A stretch of 64,000 nt of DNA from Fibrobacter sp. (GCF_017545445.1 NZ_JAFWOM010000118.1:1-64000); one strand, 5' to 3'; positions 33,502-42,591 are shown, numbered from the stretch's first letter. Notes: generated from the sequence alone by a model not told the origin. Translations and numbers: made by a program.

Positions 33502-33699
33502 GGTGTGAGGTCGGCACGTTGTGCCTCTGGGGTATGGGCAATTGTAATAAGAAGAGCTCAATGCCTTGCAAAGCAAGGCAGCCTCAAAGCGAAGCGACCT
33601 CATAGGAGCTTTAGCTCCGTGCCCATAGCCCACGAGCCCATAGCCCATACCCCATAGTCTAACTCCTAATCCCTAAAACCTAACACCTAATACCTAACA
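33502..33699. repeat. Composite heptad element abutting the pgpA start
   Basis: Modules GGTATGGGCAATTGTAATAA and CTCATAGGAGCTTTAGCTCC precede eleven heptads in unbroken 7-nt phase from 33621 to 33697. They begin as GCCCATA (33621), pass through AGCCCAT and ACCCCAT (33649), and become TCCCTAA (33670) and CACCTAA (33684). The last repeat ends at the pgpA ATG. Confidence 0.8.
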
Positions 33700-34317
33700 A
33701 TGAATCGAGAAGAACTTAAAGAAAAATATGGCAAGAAGCGCGTTCCGCACGAATGGCGTGGCACGGACAAGCTGACAGCACTCATCGTAACATTTTTCGG
33801 TTCGGGAATGAGCCCGAAAGCACCCGGCACCATGGGAAGCCTTGCCGCAGCAATTGTCGCCTACCCCATGGCAGTTCTAGCAGACCATATATTCAACGGA
33901 AAGGAAAGTCTATCTCTACCTCTGCATATAGGCCAAACGCAAGGTGAACTACCAATTAATTTATTCTTTATTGCAGCCGCCCTATTCGTATTTTTTGCAG
34001 CCATTCCCTTCGTGAAAAAAGCGATGAAAGATACCGGCACCGAAGATCCCGGCTGGATTGTCATTGACGAAGTGTGCGGGATTTTCATGGCACTCGCATT
34101 CTTTCCGACAAATTTAATAGTCCTTCATCCATGGTTCCTAGCAATTGCATTCGGGCTGTTTCGCTTCTTCGACATCCTGAAACCACTCGGCATTCATCGA
34201 TTTGAAAAATTTCCGGGAGCCTGGGGCGTGATGGCGGACGACTTGCTCGGTGGAATCTACGCCGGAATCCTGCTCTGGCTCAGTGCTGTCGGAATCTACG
34301 CTTTTATATTTTCGTGA
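33700..34317 (+). CDS. pgpA: Phosphatidylglycerophosphatase A
   Basis: The 205-residue membrane protein carries the PgpA signatures: GSGMSPKAPGTMGSLAAAIV near 35, DPGWIVIDEVCGIFMAL near 115 and FRFFDILKP with GAWGVMADDLLGGIYAGI near 155-190. Acidic residues in these motifs form the active site. It dephosphorylates phosphatidylglycerol phosphate in the inner membrane, the last step of phosphatidylglycerol synthesis. There is a family-typical insertion of about 20 residues between the first two motifs. The bases before ATG are heptad repeats with no ribosome site. Confidence 0.92.
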   Translation: MNREELKEKYGKKRVPHEWRGTDKLTALIVTFFGSGMSPKAPGTMGSLAAAIVAYPMAVLADHIFNGKESLSLPLHIGQTQGELPINLFFIAAALFVFFAAIPFVKKAMKDTGTEDPGWIVIDEVCGIFMALAFFPTNLIVLHPWFLAIAFGLFRFFDILKPLGIHRFEKFPGAWGVMADDLLGGIYAGILLWLSAVGIYAFIFS

Positions 34318-34318
34318 T

Positions 34319-34358
34319 ACATAATTAAAACGGATTAAACGTCACGCCAACCTTGACC
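34319..34358. repeat. Fragment repeating the 3' end of the 35464-36201 gene
   Basis: ATAATTAAAACGGATTAAAC and the following bases (CGTCACGCCAACCTTGA) match 35460-35497, the C-terminal coding end of the outer-membrane protein gene, with one clear mismatch. The two copies flank the lipoprotein gene at 34425-35402 as direct repeats. Confidence 0.75.
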
Positions 34359-34424
34359 GATTTTCTTATATCCATTTTTGTATTTTGTGGCTGAGGATCA
34401 ACACTTTATTCGCTGAGTATTGGA

Positions 34425-35402
34425 ATGAAAATAAAATTGTTGTTTTCCGGGCTAGTTTGCATTGCATTCTTGTTTTCGTGCGCAAGCAACAAAGTCAATG
34501 CACCGGACATTGAAAAAAACAACATCATCAGCCAAACTAACGTTACTGACACAACGAATGAGAATTCGACTATTCAAACCGACAGTTCGGCAAGTGCACT
34601 CGAACTCATAAACAGTTCTCTAAATAATACATTCCTCGAGCAAACAATACACAAACCTTTAACACTATATCGAGCTCTTAATTATAACAAAGATACGACA
34701 GTTTGGGATACGTCAGACTGTAAGATTGGTAAATCGACTTTTTCCTGCAATCATGTTGACCGGTATGACTACTCATATGGTGTATGGGATGGTTTTTATG
34801 ATGATGATGAAATGGTTTGGGATTCCAGTCGCAAAAAAATCATTTACGATACAACTTATATAGATATAAATTTTGGAAAAAATGCGCTAGTCCACTACAC
34901 TCCTGTTACTGAAATCCCTAAACTCGATAGAGAAGCCGTTGCAAAAGCACTTTCCAAGCTCTCTGGTGAAGCTTGTGCTCAAATATTTAAATTTAGATCC
35001 AATTACAATCTTGAGGTTATTGGTCTTCCAGGTTTTTCATGGGAAGATCAAGATGCAATGATGTTTGGGTATGATGCATACATTGATAGGGATGATTCCG
35101 GTCAAAAGAAGTGCTCTGTTCAAGGAGCTCGTGTTGAGTACACCGAGAATTCCCATTATTCTATTGTCTATAGTAGATCTCTTCCCGAACAACTTGACGA
35201 CAAGAGACTCCAATTTTTCAATGGCACTCTTAAATCATTCCAAGATACGACTATTTCTTGGAAGTTAGTGTACACAGACCAATACCACCGTGCGGATACT
35301 TTGAACATAACCACTAAATTTGAATACGATGACTCCGATTCTTTATCTAGTTTTCGCAATAGAGCCTGCTATGATGCCATCGATCCATCTAATTGTAAAT
35401 AA
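34425..35402 (+). CDS. Hypothetical lipoprotein between direct repeats
   Basis: The 325-residue protein has a signal peptide ending at lipobox LFSC (Cys19), then an Asn/Thr-rich stretch and a soluble domain rich in Asp and Tyr (YDYSYGVWDGFYDDDE near residue 110). Six Cys in the mature part could pair. I do not recognise it. Codon use is less GC-rich than its neighbours. It lies between two copies of the 3' end of the next gene, which suggests it arrived by, or replaced part of, a duplicated locus. Confidence 0.7.
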   Translation: MKIKLLFSGLVCIAFLFSCASNKVNAPDIEKNNIISQTNVTDTTNENSTIQTDSSASALELINSSLNNTFLEQTIHKPLTLYRALNYNKDTTVWDTSDCKIGKSTFSCNHVDRYDYSYGVWDGFYDDDEMVWDSSRKKIIYDTTYIDINFGKNALVHYTPVTEIPKLDREAVAKALSKLSGEACAQIFKFRSNYNLEVIGLPGFSWEDQDAMMFGYDAYIDRDDSGQKKCSVQGARVEYTENSHYSIVYSRSLPEQLDDKRLQFFNGTLKSFQDTTISWKLVYTDQYHRADTLNITTKFEYDDSDSLSSFRNRACYDAIDPSNCK

Positions 35403-35463
35403 CATTTACACACAAGACATACTCAAACCGCTCCGCCACTGATTTAAAAATCTTGTGATATAA

Positions 35464-36201
35464 TTAAAACGGATTAAACGTCACGCCAGCCTTGATAGCA
35501 GCCGAAGACCAATGGGCCAAACCATCTGCAAAGCGTTCGTTATACTTGTGATAGAACTTTGCGTCCCAAAGCAGGTCTAAATAGATTCGTTCATTGACGC
35601 GGAAGCCCACGCCCAAAAGCATACTAAATTCCATGGACGAGTCCAGTTCCTTATCGCGTGCACCATCTAACTCCAGCTTATCAAAAAGCGGTATGGAAAT
35701 CTGAGGGCCAAACTCGAACGATACAAAACTAGAGCGAGGCTTCACAGCAAAAAGAATCGGGAACGCAATCCGCCCCTGCGACAAGCCTCCATCAGTAACA
35801 CGCTTGTATCCCCCATCACCGTCTTCAATGTATAACGGCTTCGATAAAAATAGCGGTGCGTATTCAAACAGTACGCCAAGCCTTACCGCCAAATGATATT
35901 GCAGCAGAGGCCATTGAACAGACGCTCCCACCTGAAAAAAAGCTCCTTCAAAAAAGACGACCCGTTCCACCTTTTCGTAACGGCTCAGCTGCTTTTCGTT
36001 ATTTATAACTTTAAAGCCCACATTCAACGTCATCCCGACCAAGAAATCGAAAGGGACCGAATTTTTCTGAATCATTTCCGCATTCCTGACGCTATCGCGG
36101 TGCGCCTTCGCTTGCATCCAGCGGTCATAATCACTAACGCTTTCGTCTTGAGCGAAAACAAAAACAGCAAGCAACAGAACAAATCCAAAAACGCGAAACA
36201 T
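35464..36201 (-). CDS. Outer-membrane beta-barrel protein, hypothetical
   Basis: The 245-residue protein has a signal peptide (about 1-17, ending FVFAQ), a short helical segment, then alternating beta strands typical of a small outer-membrane barrel (PFDFLVGMTLNVGFKV, VSFEFGPQISIPLF, FSMLLGVGFRV). The chain ends in Phe, as expected for BAM-inserted barrels. PorT-like or OmpW-size family; no specific function seen. AGGA lies 8 nt before ATG. A remnant of a second copy of its 3' end lies 1.1 kb away. Confidence 0.7.
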   Translation of the reverse strand: MFRVFGFVLLLAVFVFAQDESVSDYDRWMQAKAHRDSVRNAEMIQKNSVPFDFLVGMTLNVGFKVINNEKQLSRYEKVERVVFFEGAFFQVGASVQWPLLQYHLAVRLGVLFEYAPLFLSKPLYIEDGDGGYKRVTDGGLSQGRIAFPILFAVKPRSSFVSFEFGPQISIPLFDKLELDGARDKELDSSMEFSMLLGVGFRVNERIYLDLLWDAKFYHKYNERFADGLAHWSSAAIKAGVTFNPF

Positions 36202-36557
36202 TTTACAGTCCTAGAAAAAAGCAATTCAACAACGAATCGTCTTTAATCTATACAAAACTTTGTATAAAACACGAAATAATTATAAACATCCCGACAAAAA
36301 GCAATAAGACCGGATAGGCGGTAAAAGCGATGCAAGAGGAGTCGTGTATGCAAATTCGGTCACTACCAAATGCCGTTAGGCATTTTAAATCCGTGTGGCA
36401 AAAAAAATAAAAGATTATATCTAAGGTTAGAAGAAAGCGAAGAGGAAACGTAGCCGCGAAGAGTTCCGTGTAAGCAGGCCCCGGAACACTTCGACGTTGC
36501 CCAGTGCATCGCGAAGTCCGGGGTGACAAATGAGTACAGTATGAATCCTTGCAATCT
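36202..36557. other. Gene-free gap with hairpin and degenerate repeat element
   Basis: No gene supported. AAATGCC/GGCATTT forms a hairpin at 36368-36385. From 36442 to 36530 there is a diverged copy of the module at 20693 and 22863 (AAACGTAGCCGCGAAGAG, then GGCCCCGGAACACTTCGACG and GTCCGGGGTGACA). The stretch next to the transporter stop codon contains no clear terminator. Confidence 0.55.
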
Positions 36558-37964
36558 TTATTCAAAAATCTTGTTGTACAAACTCGGAGCGAACTTTTGC
36601 AAGTAACCCAACACGAAAATCACGGAAATGATAATCGGCAGGACCCATTTGAAATAGAGGCGAAGCACCGCGTATTTCGGAAACTTCAAGCCCTTGCCTG
36701 CATCCGCTTCGGCAAAGAAATTATCCTGCCCCCAACCGTAACGGGAATTGCAGAACAGCACGAACACAAGCGAACCGAGCGGCAAAAGCGTATTCGAAAC
36801 GAGAAAGTCCTCAAGGTCAAGTACGCAGCTGCCAGGACCAAACGGTTCAAAGCCGGAGAGCACGTTAAAGCCGAGTGCACACGGGAGCGACAGCAACGCA
36901 ATCGCAACAAAGTTCCACTTCACCGCCTTCTTGCGTTCCACATTGCGAGCATCCATCCAATAAGCGACAATGTTTTCGAACACGGCCACAAGCGTCGAAA
37001 GAGCCGCAAAAGACATGAAGAGGAAGAACGCGGCACCGCAAATCCGGCCTGCCGGCATCTGCGCAAAAACGTTCGGCAGCGTTGCAAAAATAAGGCCTGG
37101 ACCAGCATTCGGTTCAAGTCCAAACGCAAAGCAAGCAGGAATGATGATCAGCCCTGCAATCAAGGCAACGCCTGTGTCGAGCACGCAAATGTGGGCAGCT
37201 TCCGTCAAAAGCGAATGTTTCTTGTCGATATAGCTACCGAAAATGCTCATGGAGCCAATGCCGATGCTCAGCGTAAAGAACGACTGGCCAAGCGCCGCAA
37301 ACACGACTTCGCCGATTCCCGCTTCCTTAAGTTTTGCGAAATCCGGTAACAAATAGAACTTGAGGCCTTCGCCCGCCCCCGGGAGCGTGAGCACGCGAAT
37401 CATCAAAATGAACATGATAATCAAGAGCGCAGACATCATCATTTTCGTCACACGTTCCACGCCGCGTTGCAGCCCGAGCGCCACAATAGAAAGCCCCGCA
37501 AAAGTCGCCACCACCATCCAGAACAAAAGAAGCGGACCGTTTCCGAGCATCTTGCCGAACTCCTCCCCGACTTCTGCAGGCGACAAATTCATAAGGTCGC
37601 CCATTGTCACCATGCGGTAGAAGTAATAGAGCATCCACCCCGTCACCGTCGTGTAGAACATCATGAGGAGGTAATTGCCAGCAATCATCGGGATGCCCGC
37701 CACATGCCACTTGTACCCCGGCTTTTCGAGAGCATTGAACGAACAACCGACACCACGTCTAGATGCTCGCCCCACAGCAAATTCCATCACGAGAATTGGG
37801 AAACCAAAAATCAAGAGGAAAAAGAGGTAAATCAGCACAAATGCCGCACCGCCATACTGTCCCGTGATAAACGGGAAACGCCACACGTTGCCAAGCCCGA
37901 TAGCGCAGCCAGCCGCAATCAGGATAAAGCCTAAACGGGATTTAAAGTTTTCTCTTTCTGCCAT
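36558..37964 (-). CDS. Sodium-dependent transporter, NSS/SNF family
   Basis: The 468-residue inner-membrane protein has the NSS hallmark at the start: RLGFILIAAGCAIGLGNVWR with FPF (residues 9-31), the unwound helix-1 substrate site. About 11-12 membrane helices follow, with GIGSMSIFGSYI and the ALSTLVAVFENIVAYWMD segment near helix 8. Bacterial members take up amino acids with sodium. The specific substrate cannot be told. GAGGTAAG precedes ATG. It is the last gene of a minus-strand run with the DUF2279 and fabF genes. Confidence 0.9.
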   Translation of the reverse strand: MAERENFKSRLGFILIAAGCAIGLGNVWRFPFITGQYGGAAFVLIYLFFLLIFGFPILVMEFAVGRASRRGVGCSFNALEKPGYKWHVAGIPMIAGNYLLMMFYTTVTGWMLYYFYRMVTMGDLMNLSPAEVGEEFGKMLGNGPLLLFWMVVATFAGLSIVALGLQRGVERVTKMMMSALLIIMFILMIRVLTLPGAGEGLKFYLLPDFAKLKEAGIGEVVFAALGQSFFTLSIGIGSMSIFGSYIDKKHSLLTEAAHICVLDTGVALIAGLIIIPACFAFGLEPNAGPGLIFATLPNVFAQMPAGRICGAAFFLFMSFAALSTLVAVFENIVAYWMDARNVERKKAVKWNFVAIALLSLPCALGFNVLSGFEPFGPGSCVLDLEDFLVSNTLLPLGSLVFVLFCNSRYGWGQDNFFAEADAGKGLKFPKYAVLRLYFKWVLPIIISVIFVLGYLQKFAPSLYNKIFE

Positions 37965-37983
37965 AACTTACCTCAAGTTCAAA

Positions 37984-38967
37984 TTAGAATTTGATAGGAT
38001 AGAGCAAATACCAATGGAATTCCGGATACACTTGAATCGTCGGAGCCGGGAGCTTGAAATAATTCAAAGCTTTGACAATCGTACGAGCCAAGCGGCTCTG
38101 CGGACGGAACGCTTCCAAGTCGTAATCGAGAGCCAAATAAACTTCGCGATGCGGATTTTTAGCCCCCGTAAACACCCCGTCGTCAATGCTGAGTCCCACT
38201 GCGATGGCAAGCCAGCTCGGATAATACTTGCGAGCCGCTTCCGGCAACAATCTGTAGGGCTTCACCGAAAGCCAATACGTGTGGTTCACGTAATCATCCG
38301 TAAATATGCCGTCTGACGCTTGATGATTTTGGTTGTAATAGGCGTTGGAATTAATCCAGTAACTCCATTTGAGGTCGATGTACTTGAACAAAGGCACGTA
38401 GCGTTCCGCCATCGGCAAAAATCCGCCGAGACCGCCCGACAGCACGTCAAAAATGCTAAAACCCCATGACGGGGCAAAGCCATCCTTGATATCTATCGCG
38501 ATATGCGTTGAAAGCGCGGTGAGTCCAGCAAACAAGTACGATTGGAATTCACTTGCGCCAGCCCAGCGGTAACCTTCGTAAAAAATTTCGCCAATGGCGA
38601 CACCGGCGGCAAAATGCCCAAGTTTGTCAAGGTTCAAAGCGTAATCAAAATCGGTTTCGAAATGGAAATCACTCCCCTTGTCTCCCCACCAGCCCTTTTT
38701 CAAGACAAACCCGTAAGCAGCACCGTAGGCGACCAGCGTAAACGAGGCCACACCGGCAAGCCGCCAAGGCTTGATTTCAGGCTGAATATCGACAGAATCT
38801 TCACTGCGGTAATCCCAGGTGGAATCGCGCCACGTGAGCGGATCCCCCGGAGACGACAAAGCTGCCGCCGGGAATACCAGCGACAGCATAAGCAAAAACG
38901 CACAAATTTTAGCGTCTAATTTACGAGAAGCGAAAAAGCCAATAGCAGAACTGTTGGCCTTACGCAT
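37984..38967 (-). CDS. DUF2279 family envelope protein
   Basis: The 327-residue protein has a signal sequence or anchor (about 18-40), a Trp-rich segment, and a DUF2279 (YfiM-like) core: LNLDKLGHFAAGVAIGEIFY near residue 115 and DGFAPSWGFSIFDVLSGGLG near 162. The family has conserved His and Asp in membrane-like helices, and its function is unknown. Its ATG overlaps the fabF stop codon (TAATG), with GAGG 5 nt upstream, so translation is coupled to fabF. A link to lipid or envelope metabolism follows from that coupling only. Confidence 0.75.
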   Translation of the reverse strand: MRKANSSAIGFFASRKLDAKICAFLLMLSLVFPAAALSSPGDPLTWRDSTWDYRSEDSVDIQPEIKPWRLAGVASFTLVAYGAAYGFVLKKGWWGDKGSDFHFETDFDYALNLDKLGHFAAGVAIGEIFYEGYRWAGASEFQSYLFAGLTALSTHIAIDIKDGFAPSWGFSIFDVLSGGLGGFLPMAERYVPLFKYIDLKWSYWINSNAYYNQNHQASDGIFTDDYVNHTYWLSVKPYRLLPEAARKYYPSWLAIAVGLSIDDGVFTGAKNPHREVYLALDYDLEAFRPQSRLARTIVKALNYFKLPAPTIQVYPEFHWYLLYPIKF

Positions 38968-40211
38968 TAATTCCTCGCAAAAATGATAACTCCATTTTGG
39001 CCTCCAAAGCCAAAGCCGTTGCTCATAGCGTAGTCAATCTTCTGGTTCACTGCACCATTTGCGCAAACGTCAAGGTGAATAGCCGGATCCTGCTCGAACA
39101 CGTTGAGAGTCCCATGAACCTTCTGTTCCATCACAGACATGATCGTCACAACGGATTCAAGCGCACCTGCGGCACCCAAGCAGTGTCCAATCATCGACTT
39201 GGACGAATTGACCTTAAGGTTTTCGAGAGCCGATGCAGAGTTCTGCTTGAAGAGCGTTTCGATGGCAGAGCATTCAGCAATGTCACCGAGCGGTGTCGAA
39301 GTTCCGTGCGTATTAATATAGCTAATATCCTTGGGTTCAATACCGGCTTCCTTCATGGCGTTGGTCATCGCAAGCATCACGCCCTTGCCGTCCGGACGCG
39401 GAGCGGAAATGTGGTAAGCGTCGGAGCTTGCACCGACACCGGCGATACGGGCGAGAATCTTTGCACCGCGGGCCTTGGCATGAGATTCGCTTTCGAGAAC
39501 GAGAACAGCGGCACCTTCACCGATTACGAAACCGTCGCGGTCCTTGTCGAACGGACGGGAAGCGGTTTCCGGGGAATCGTTGCGCTTGCTCACAGCCTTC
39601 ATGCTGGTAAAGCCAGCGAGGCTGAGCGGGTTCACCGTTTCGTCGGCACCACCGGCGAGCATCACGTCGCAGCGGCCAAGACGGATCAAGTCGTAAGCGT
39701 TCGCGATGGAATGGTTCGAAGTTGCACAAGCGGAAGTCACCGTGTAAGACGGACCCATCCACCCGATGCGGTTGCAAACTTCGCCCGCCGGCATATTCAC
39801 GATAGCCATCGGAATATAGAACGGAGAAACGCGGGACGGGCCACGAGTGCTGAGAGCCACAGCAGCTTCATAGCAGTGCAGAAGACCACCGATACTGCTA
39901 CCGATGATAGCGCCACAACGTTCGGGATTTTCGTTTTCCGGAGCAATGCCTGCCTGACGCAATGCCTGCAAAGACGAATAGACTGCATACTGGATGCAGC
40001 GCGAGAACCTGGACTGGTCTCTCGGGCTGTAAATACCCGTAGCGTCGAACTCGCGAATTTCACTTGCAATGCGAGATGTGTAGGCCGAAGCGTCGAAACG
40101 CTGGATGGTAGCGATGCCAGACTTGCCCTGGAGCAAGTTCTGCCACAATAATTCGGGGGAGTTTCCTAAAGAGGAAACGCAGCCCATACCTGTAATAACA
40201 ACATTTTCCAT
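38967..40211 (-). CDS. fabF: Beta-ketoacyl-ACP synthase II
   Basis: The 414-residue protein is a complete KAS II. The active-site triad is Cys162 (TSACATSN), His302 (NTHGTSTPLGD) and His343 (MIGHCLGAAGA), with Lys338 nearby. It extends acyl-ACP with malonyl-ACP in fatty-acid synthesis. No acpP or fabG lies nearby. The start follows TATATT by 9 nt with no ribosome site. The downstream DUF2279 gene overlaps its stop. The FabF assignment over a polyketide-type KAS rests on length and motifs. Confidence 0.92.
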   Translation of the reverse strand: MENVVITGMGCVSSLGNSPELLWQNLLQGKSGIATIQRFDASAYTSRIASEIREFDATGIYSPRDQSRFSRCIQYAVYSSLQALRQAGIAPENENPERCGAIIGSSIGGLLHCYEAAVALSTRGPSRVSPFYIPMAIVNMPAGEVCNRIGWMGPSYTVTSACATSNHSIANAYDLIRLGRCDVMLAGGADETVNPLSLAGFTSMKAVSKRNDSPETASRPFDKDRDGFVIGEGAAVLVLESESHAKARGAKILARIAGVGASSDAYHISAPRPDGKGVMLAMTNAMKEAGIEPKDISYINTHGTSTPLGDIAECSAIETLFKQNSASALENLKVNSSKSMIGHCLGAAGALESVVTIMSVMEQKVHGTLNVFEQDPAIHLDVCANGAVNQKIDYAMSNGFGFGGQNGVIIFARN

Positions 40212-40721
40212 AGTGCGGCAAATATAGCAAAAAAAGTTGTAACATTTTCGTAAGAGACGAAAGAAAAAGACAATTTGTAATAAAAATATGTTATTTAAGA
40301 AATATTTATGTAATAAAACAGATTCGGAAGCATATATATAGACGAAAGACGAGAGGTTAGTGGTTAGTGGTTAGTGGTTAGTGGTTAGTAGACAGTAGGC
40401 GGTAAGAAGTGACGCGAACGCGTCATCCTCGACCGTCAGGGAGGGGATCCAGTGACTGTTTATGGTTTGTAGGAAGTAGGAGGTAGAAAGTAGGAAGTGG
40501 AACGTCAGTAGCGTCATCCTGACGACCGAAGGGAGGAAGGATCCAGTCAATTTTTCAATTTTGCATTACAAGAATTCACAGGTTCCTTCACAGTCGTTCA
40601 GAATGACGTTCCTACCCCCTAACCCCTATAACCTAAAACCTAATCCCTACCACCAAAAATCAACCAACAACAGACATCTAATGACCATAGACTCCCTACT
40701 AAAAAACTATCTTTCGCCCGT
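40212..40721. repeat. Composite heptad/palindrome element between fabF and orn
   Basis: This is the clearest copy. Left heptads: GACGAAA (40341), GACGAGA, GTTAGTG four times (40356-40383), GTTAGTA, GACAGTA (40391), GGCGGTA. Then GCGTCATCCTCGACC...GGATCCAG. Then GTAGGAA (40469), GTAGGAG, GTAGAAA, GTAGGAA. Then CGTCATCCTGACG...GGATCCAG, the TTGCATTACAAGAA module (40563) and CAGAATGACG. Right heptads: CCTACCC (40611), CCTAACC, CCTATAA, CCTAAAA (40632), CCTAATC, CCTACCA. Bases 40212-40340 are the AT-rich fabF promoter. Confidence 0.85.
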
Positions 40722-41261
40722 ATGCCAAAAAGTTCACGAAATTTAGTCTGGATGGACCTGGAAATGTCCGGTCTCGATCCCGAAAAAGATGTCATTCTCG
40801 AAATAGCGACCATTGTTACCGACCTCAACTTGAATATTCTCGCCGAAGGTCCAGTCATCGCCATCCACCAGCCCGAAAACGTTTTCGAAAGCATGGACGA
40901 ATGGAACACAAAACACCACAACCAAAGCGGTCTCGTGGATAGGTGCCGCCGTTCGCAGTATTCCCTCAAGGACGCCGAACTTGAAACGCTCCGGTTCATC
41001 AAGCCTTTTACAGAAAAAGGCAAGAACGTCCTTTGCGGAAACTCCATCACGCAAGACCGTCGTTTTTTATACAAGTACATGCCCGTTATTTCCGAATGGC
41101 TTTGTTACCGAAACGTTGACGTGAGTTCCATCAAGGAATTGACATTCCGCTGGTATCCACAATTCGAAGAGTTCCAGAAAGAAAAAAGACACGAGGCCTT
41201 GAACGATATTCGCGAAAGCATCGCCGAACTCGCCTATTACAGAAAGACATTCTTCAAGTAA
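40722..41261 (+). CDS. orn: Oligoribonuclease
   Basis: The 179-residue DEDDh exonuclease matches Orn: WMDLEMSGLDPEKDVILEIA (Asp12, Glu14), CGNSITQDRRFLYKYMP near 105 and EKRHEALNDIRESI (His and Asp) near 155. It degrades 2-5 nt RNAs and linear dinucleotides such as pGpG, so it also closes cyclic-dinucleotide turnover. TATCTT lies 8 nt before ATG and no ribosome site is visible. The penicillin-binding protein gene begins 4 nt after its stop. Confidence 0.95.
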   Translation: MPKSSRNLVWMDLEMSGLDPEKDVILEIATIVTDLNLNILAEGPVIAIHQPENVFESMDEWNTKHHNQSGLVDRCRRSQYSLKDAELETLRFIKPFTEKGKNVLCGNSITQDRRFLYKYMPVISEWLCYRNVDVSSIKELTFRWYPQFEEFQKEKRHEALNDIRESIAELAYYRKTFFK

Positions 41262-41265
41262 TTCT

Positions 41266-42591
41266 ATGCAAAGACTCCCCTACGCTCAAAGAATGCGTAA
41301 CCGCTGCATCGCGATTACCGTTCTTGTCACTCTAATCGTTGCTATCGTCCACTGTTCCACAACAGAAGATATCCAAGATTCCGCCGAAGCGCTTATCCAA
41401 ACGCAAATTCAGGATTCCACGACAATAGAGGATTCAACATCGATTGCAAGCAGCGATACATCCATTTTCGATGACACCACCGTCATTGCAAATCCAAACG
41501 GGCTTGCCCGACTTACAGGAATCGAAGACGAAAATTTCGCATCAGACAGCTCGTACAAAGATACCGATGTGAAAGGACGCGACACCACGCATATCAAGTC
41601 GCAAAAAAATGCCTATCTCGCCGACAAAATCGACATACTCCTCCGCCGCTACCATCCTGACTTAGGCATCATCCTCGTCGTCGATACCAAGACAAACGAA
41701 ATTATAGCTTGGGGAGAACGCCGCGATGGAAAAGTTCAAAACAAGCCTGACTGGATTGGGCGCGCCACCTTCCCCGCAGCATCGCTCGCAAAGTTCGTGA
41801 CGATTTCAGCCGCCATGGAAAGCAACCGCTATTCGCTCAACACACCCATACCGATGATTGGCCGCCACCACACGCTTTATTTGCGACAGCTGAAAGTCCC
41901 TGAAAAGTACAACGGCCCCACGATGGAACTTTCCGAAGCGTTCGCCCGCTCCGCAAATCCGCCCATGGCCATTGTCGGAAAAAGTCTCGGTGCTAAACGC
42001 CTCTCCACGGCAGCCGCAAAACTGGGCTACAACAGACGATTCCCGGGGAACGTTCCCAACACCTCCAACTACACGGCCCCCGACACAGGATACGGCCTTG
42101 CCGAAGTTTCTTGCGGATTCACGACTTCGACAACGCTTACGCCGCTCCTCGCCGCAGCACAGGTTCGAGCCATCCTCGCCAAAAAGCCGCTCGAAATTCC
42201 CTGGGCACGCGACATGGTTCCATTTGCACCGCAAAAACGAGTCGCTCTAGACATCGGAAAATTCAGCGAAAATACGTACTACGGACTGCGAGAAGCGATG
42301 CTCCGCTCCGTGACGCAAGGCACCGCCAGCAAGCACATGTCCATGAAGAATATGGCCCGCAAGAACTTCGAAGCACTCCGCCTTGGCGGCAAGACAGGTT
42401 CGCTCGACGGCAACGACCCCGCCGGACGCTACGACTGGTTCATGGGATTTGCAGAAGCAAAGAACGATCCAAGCAAGTCCATTGTCGTCATCGTGATGCA
42501 GATGCACAAAGAATTTCGTTCGCAACCGGCAACGCAGGTCGCAGCAATGGTCATCAATTATTGGGCGCACCAGAACCTCGAAAAAAAATAA
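41266..42591 (+). CDS. Penicillin-binding transpeptidase domain protein
   Basis: The 441-residue envelope protein has an N-terminal hydrophobic segment (about 15-30) with Cys30 at its end (possible lipobox IVHC), a Ser/Thr/Asp-rich linker (31-115) and a transpeptidase domain. The three penicillin-binding motifs are present: SLAK (Ser173), SAN (229-231) and KTG (376-378). It lacks an obvious glycosyltransferase or dimerisation domain, so it is a short, stand-alone D,D-transpeptidase, unlike FtsI or PbpA. It would cross-link or trim peptidoglycan. It lies in one operon with orn and is followed by lgt. Confidence 0.85.
   Translation: MQRLPYAQRMRNRCIAITVLVTLIVAIVHCSTTEDIQDSAEALIQTQIQDSTTIEDSTSIASSDTSIFDDTTVIANPNGLARLTGIEDENFASDSSYKDTDVKGRDTTHIKSQKNAYLADKIDILLRRYHPDLGIILVVDTKTNEIIAWGERRDGKVQNKPDWIGRATFPAASLAKFVTISAAMESNRYSLNTPIPMIGRHHTLYLRQLKVPEKYNGPTMELSEAFARSANPPMAIVGKSLGAKRLSTAAAKLGYNRRFPGNVPNTSNYTAPDTGYGLAEVSCGFTTSTTLTPLLAAAQVRAILAKKPLEIPWARDMVPFAPQKRVALDIGKFSENTYYGLREAMLRSVTQGTASKHMSMKNMARKNFEALRLGGKTGSLDGNDPAGRYDWFMGFAEAKNDPSKSIVVIVMQMHKEFRSQPATQVAAMVINYWAHQNLEKK

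Noticed and set aside
36363..36554. 63-codon minus-strand ORF beside the transporter stop
   Set aside because: It lies within a diverged repeat module and lacks any start signal.
38997..40151. 384-codon plus-strand ORF opposite fabF
   Set aside because: Antisense shadow of fabF; composition and lack of signals argue against a gene.
40341..40411. CRISPR array
   Set aside because: Units are 7 nt and directly tandem with no spacers; no cas genes are present.
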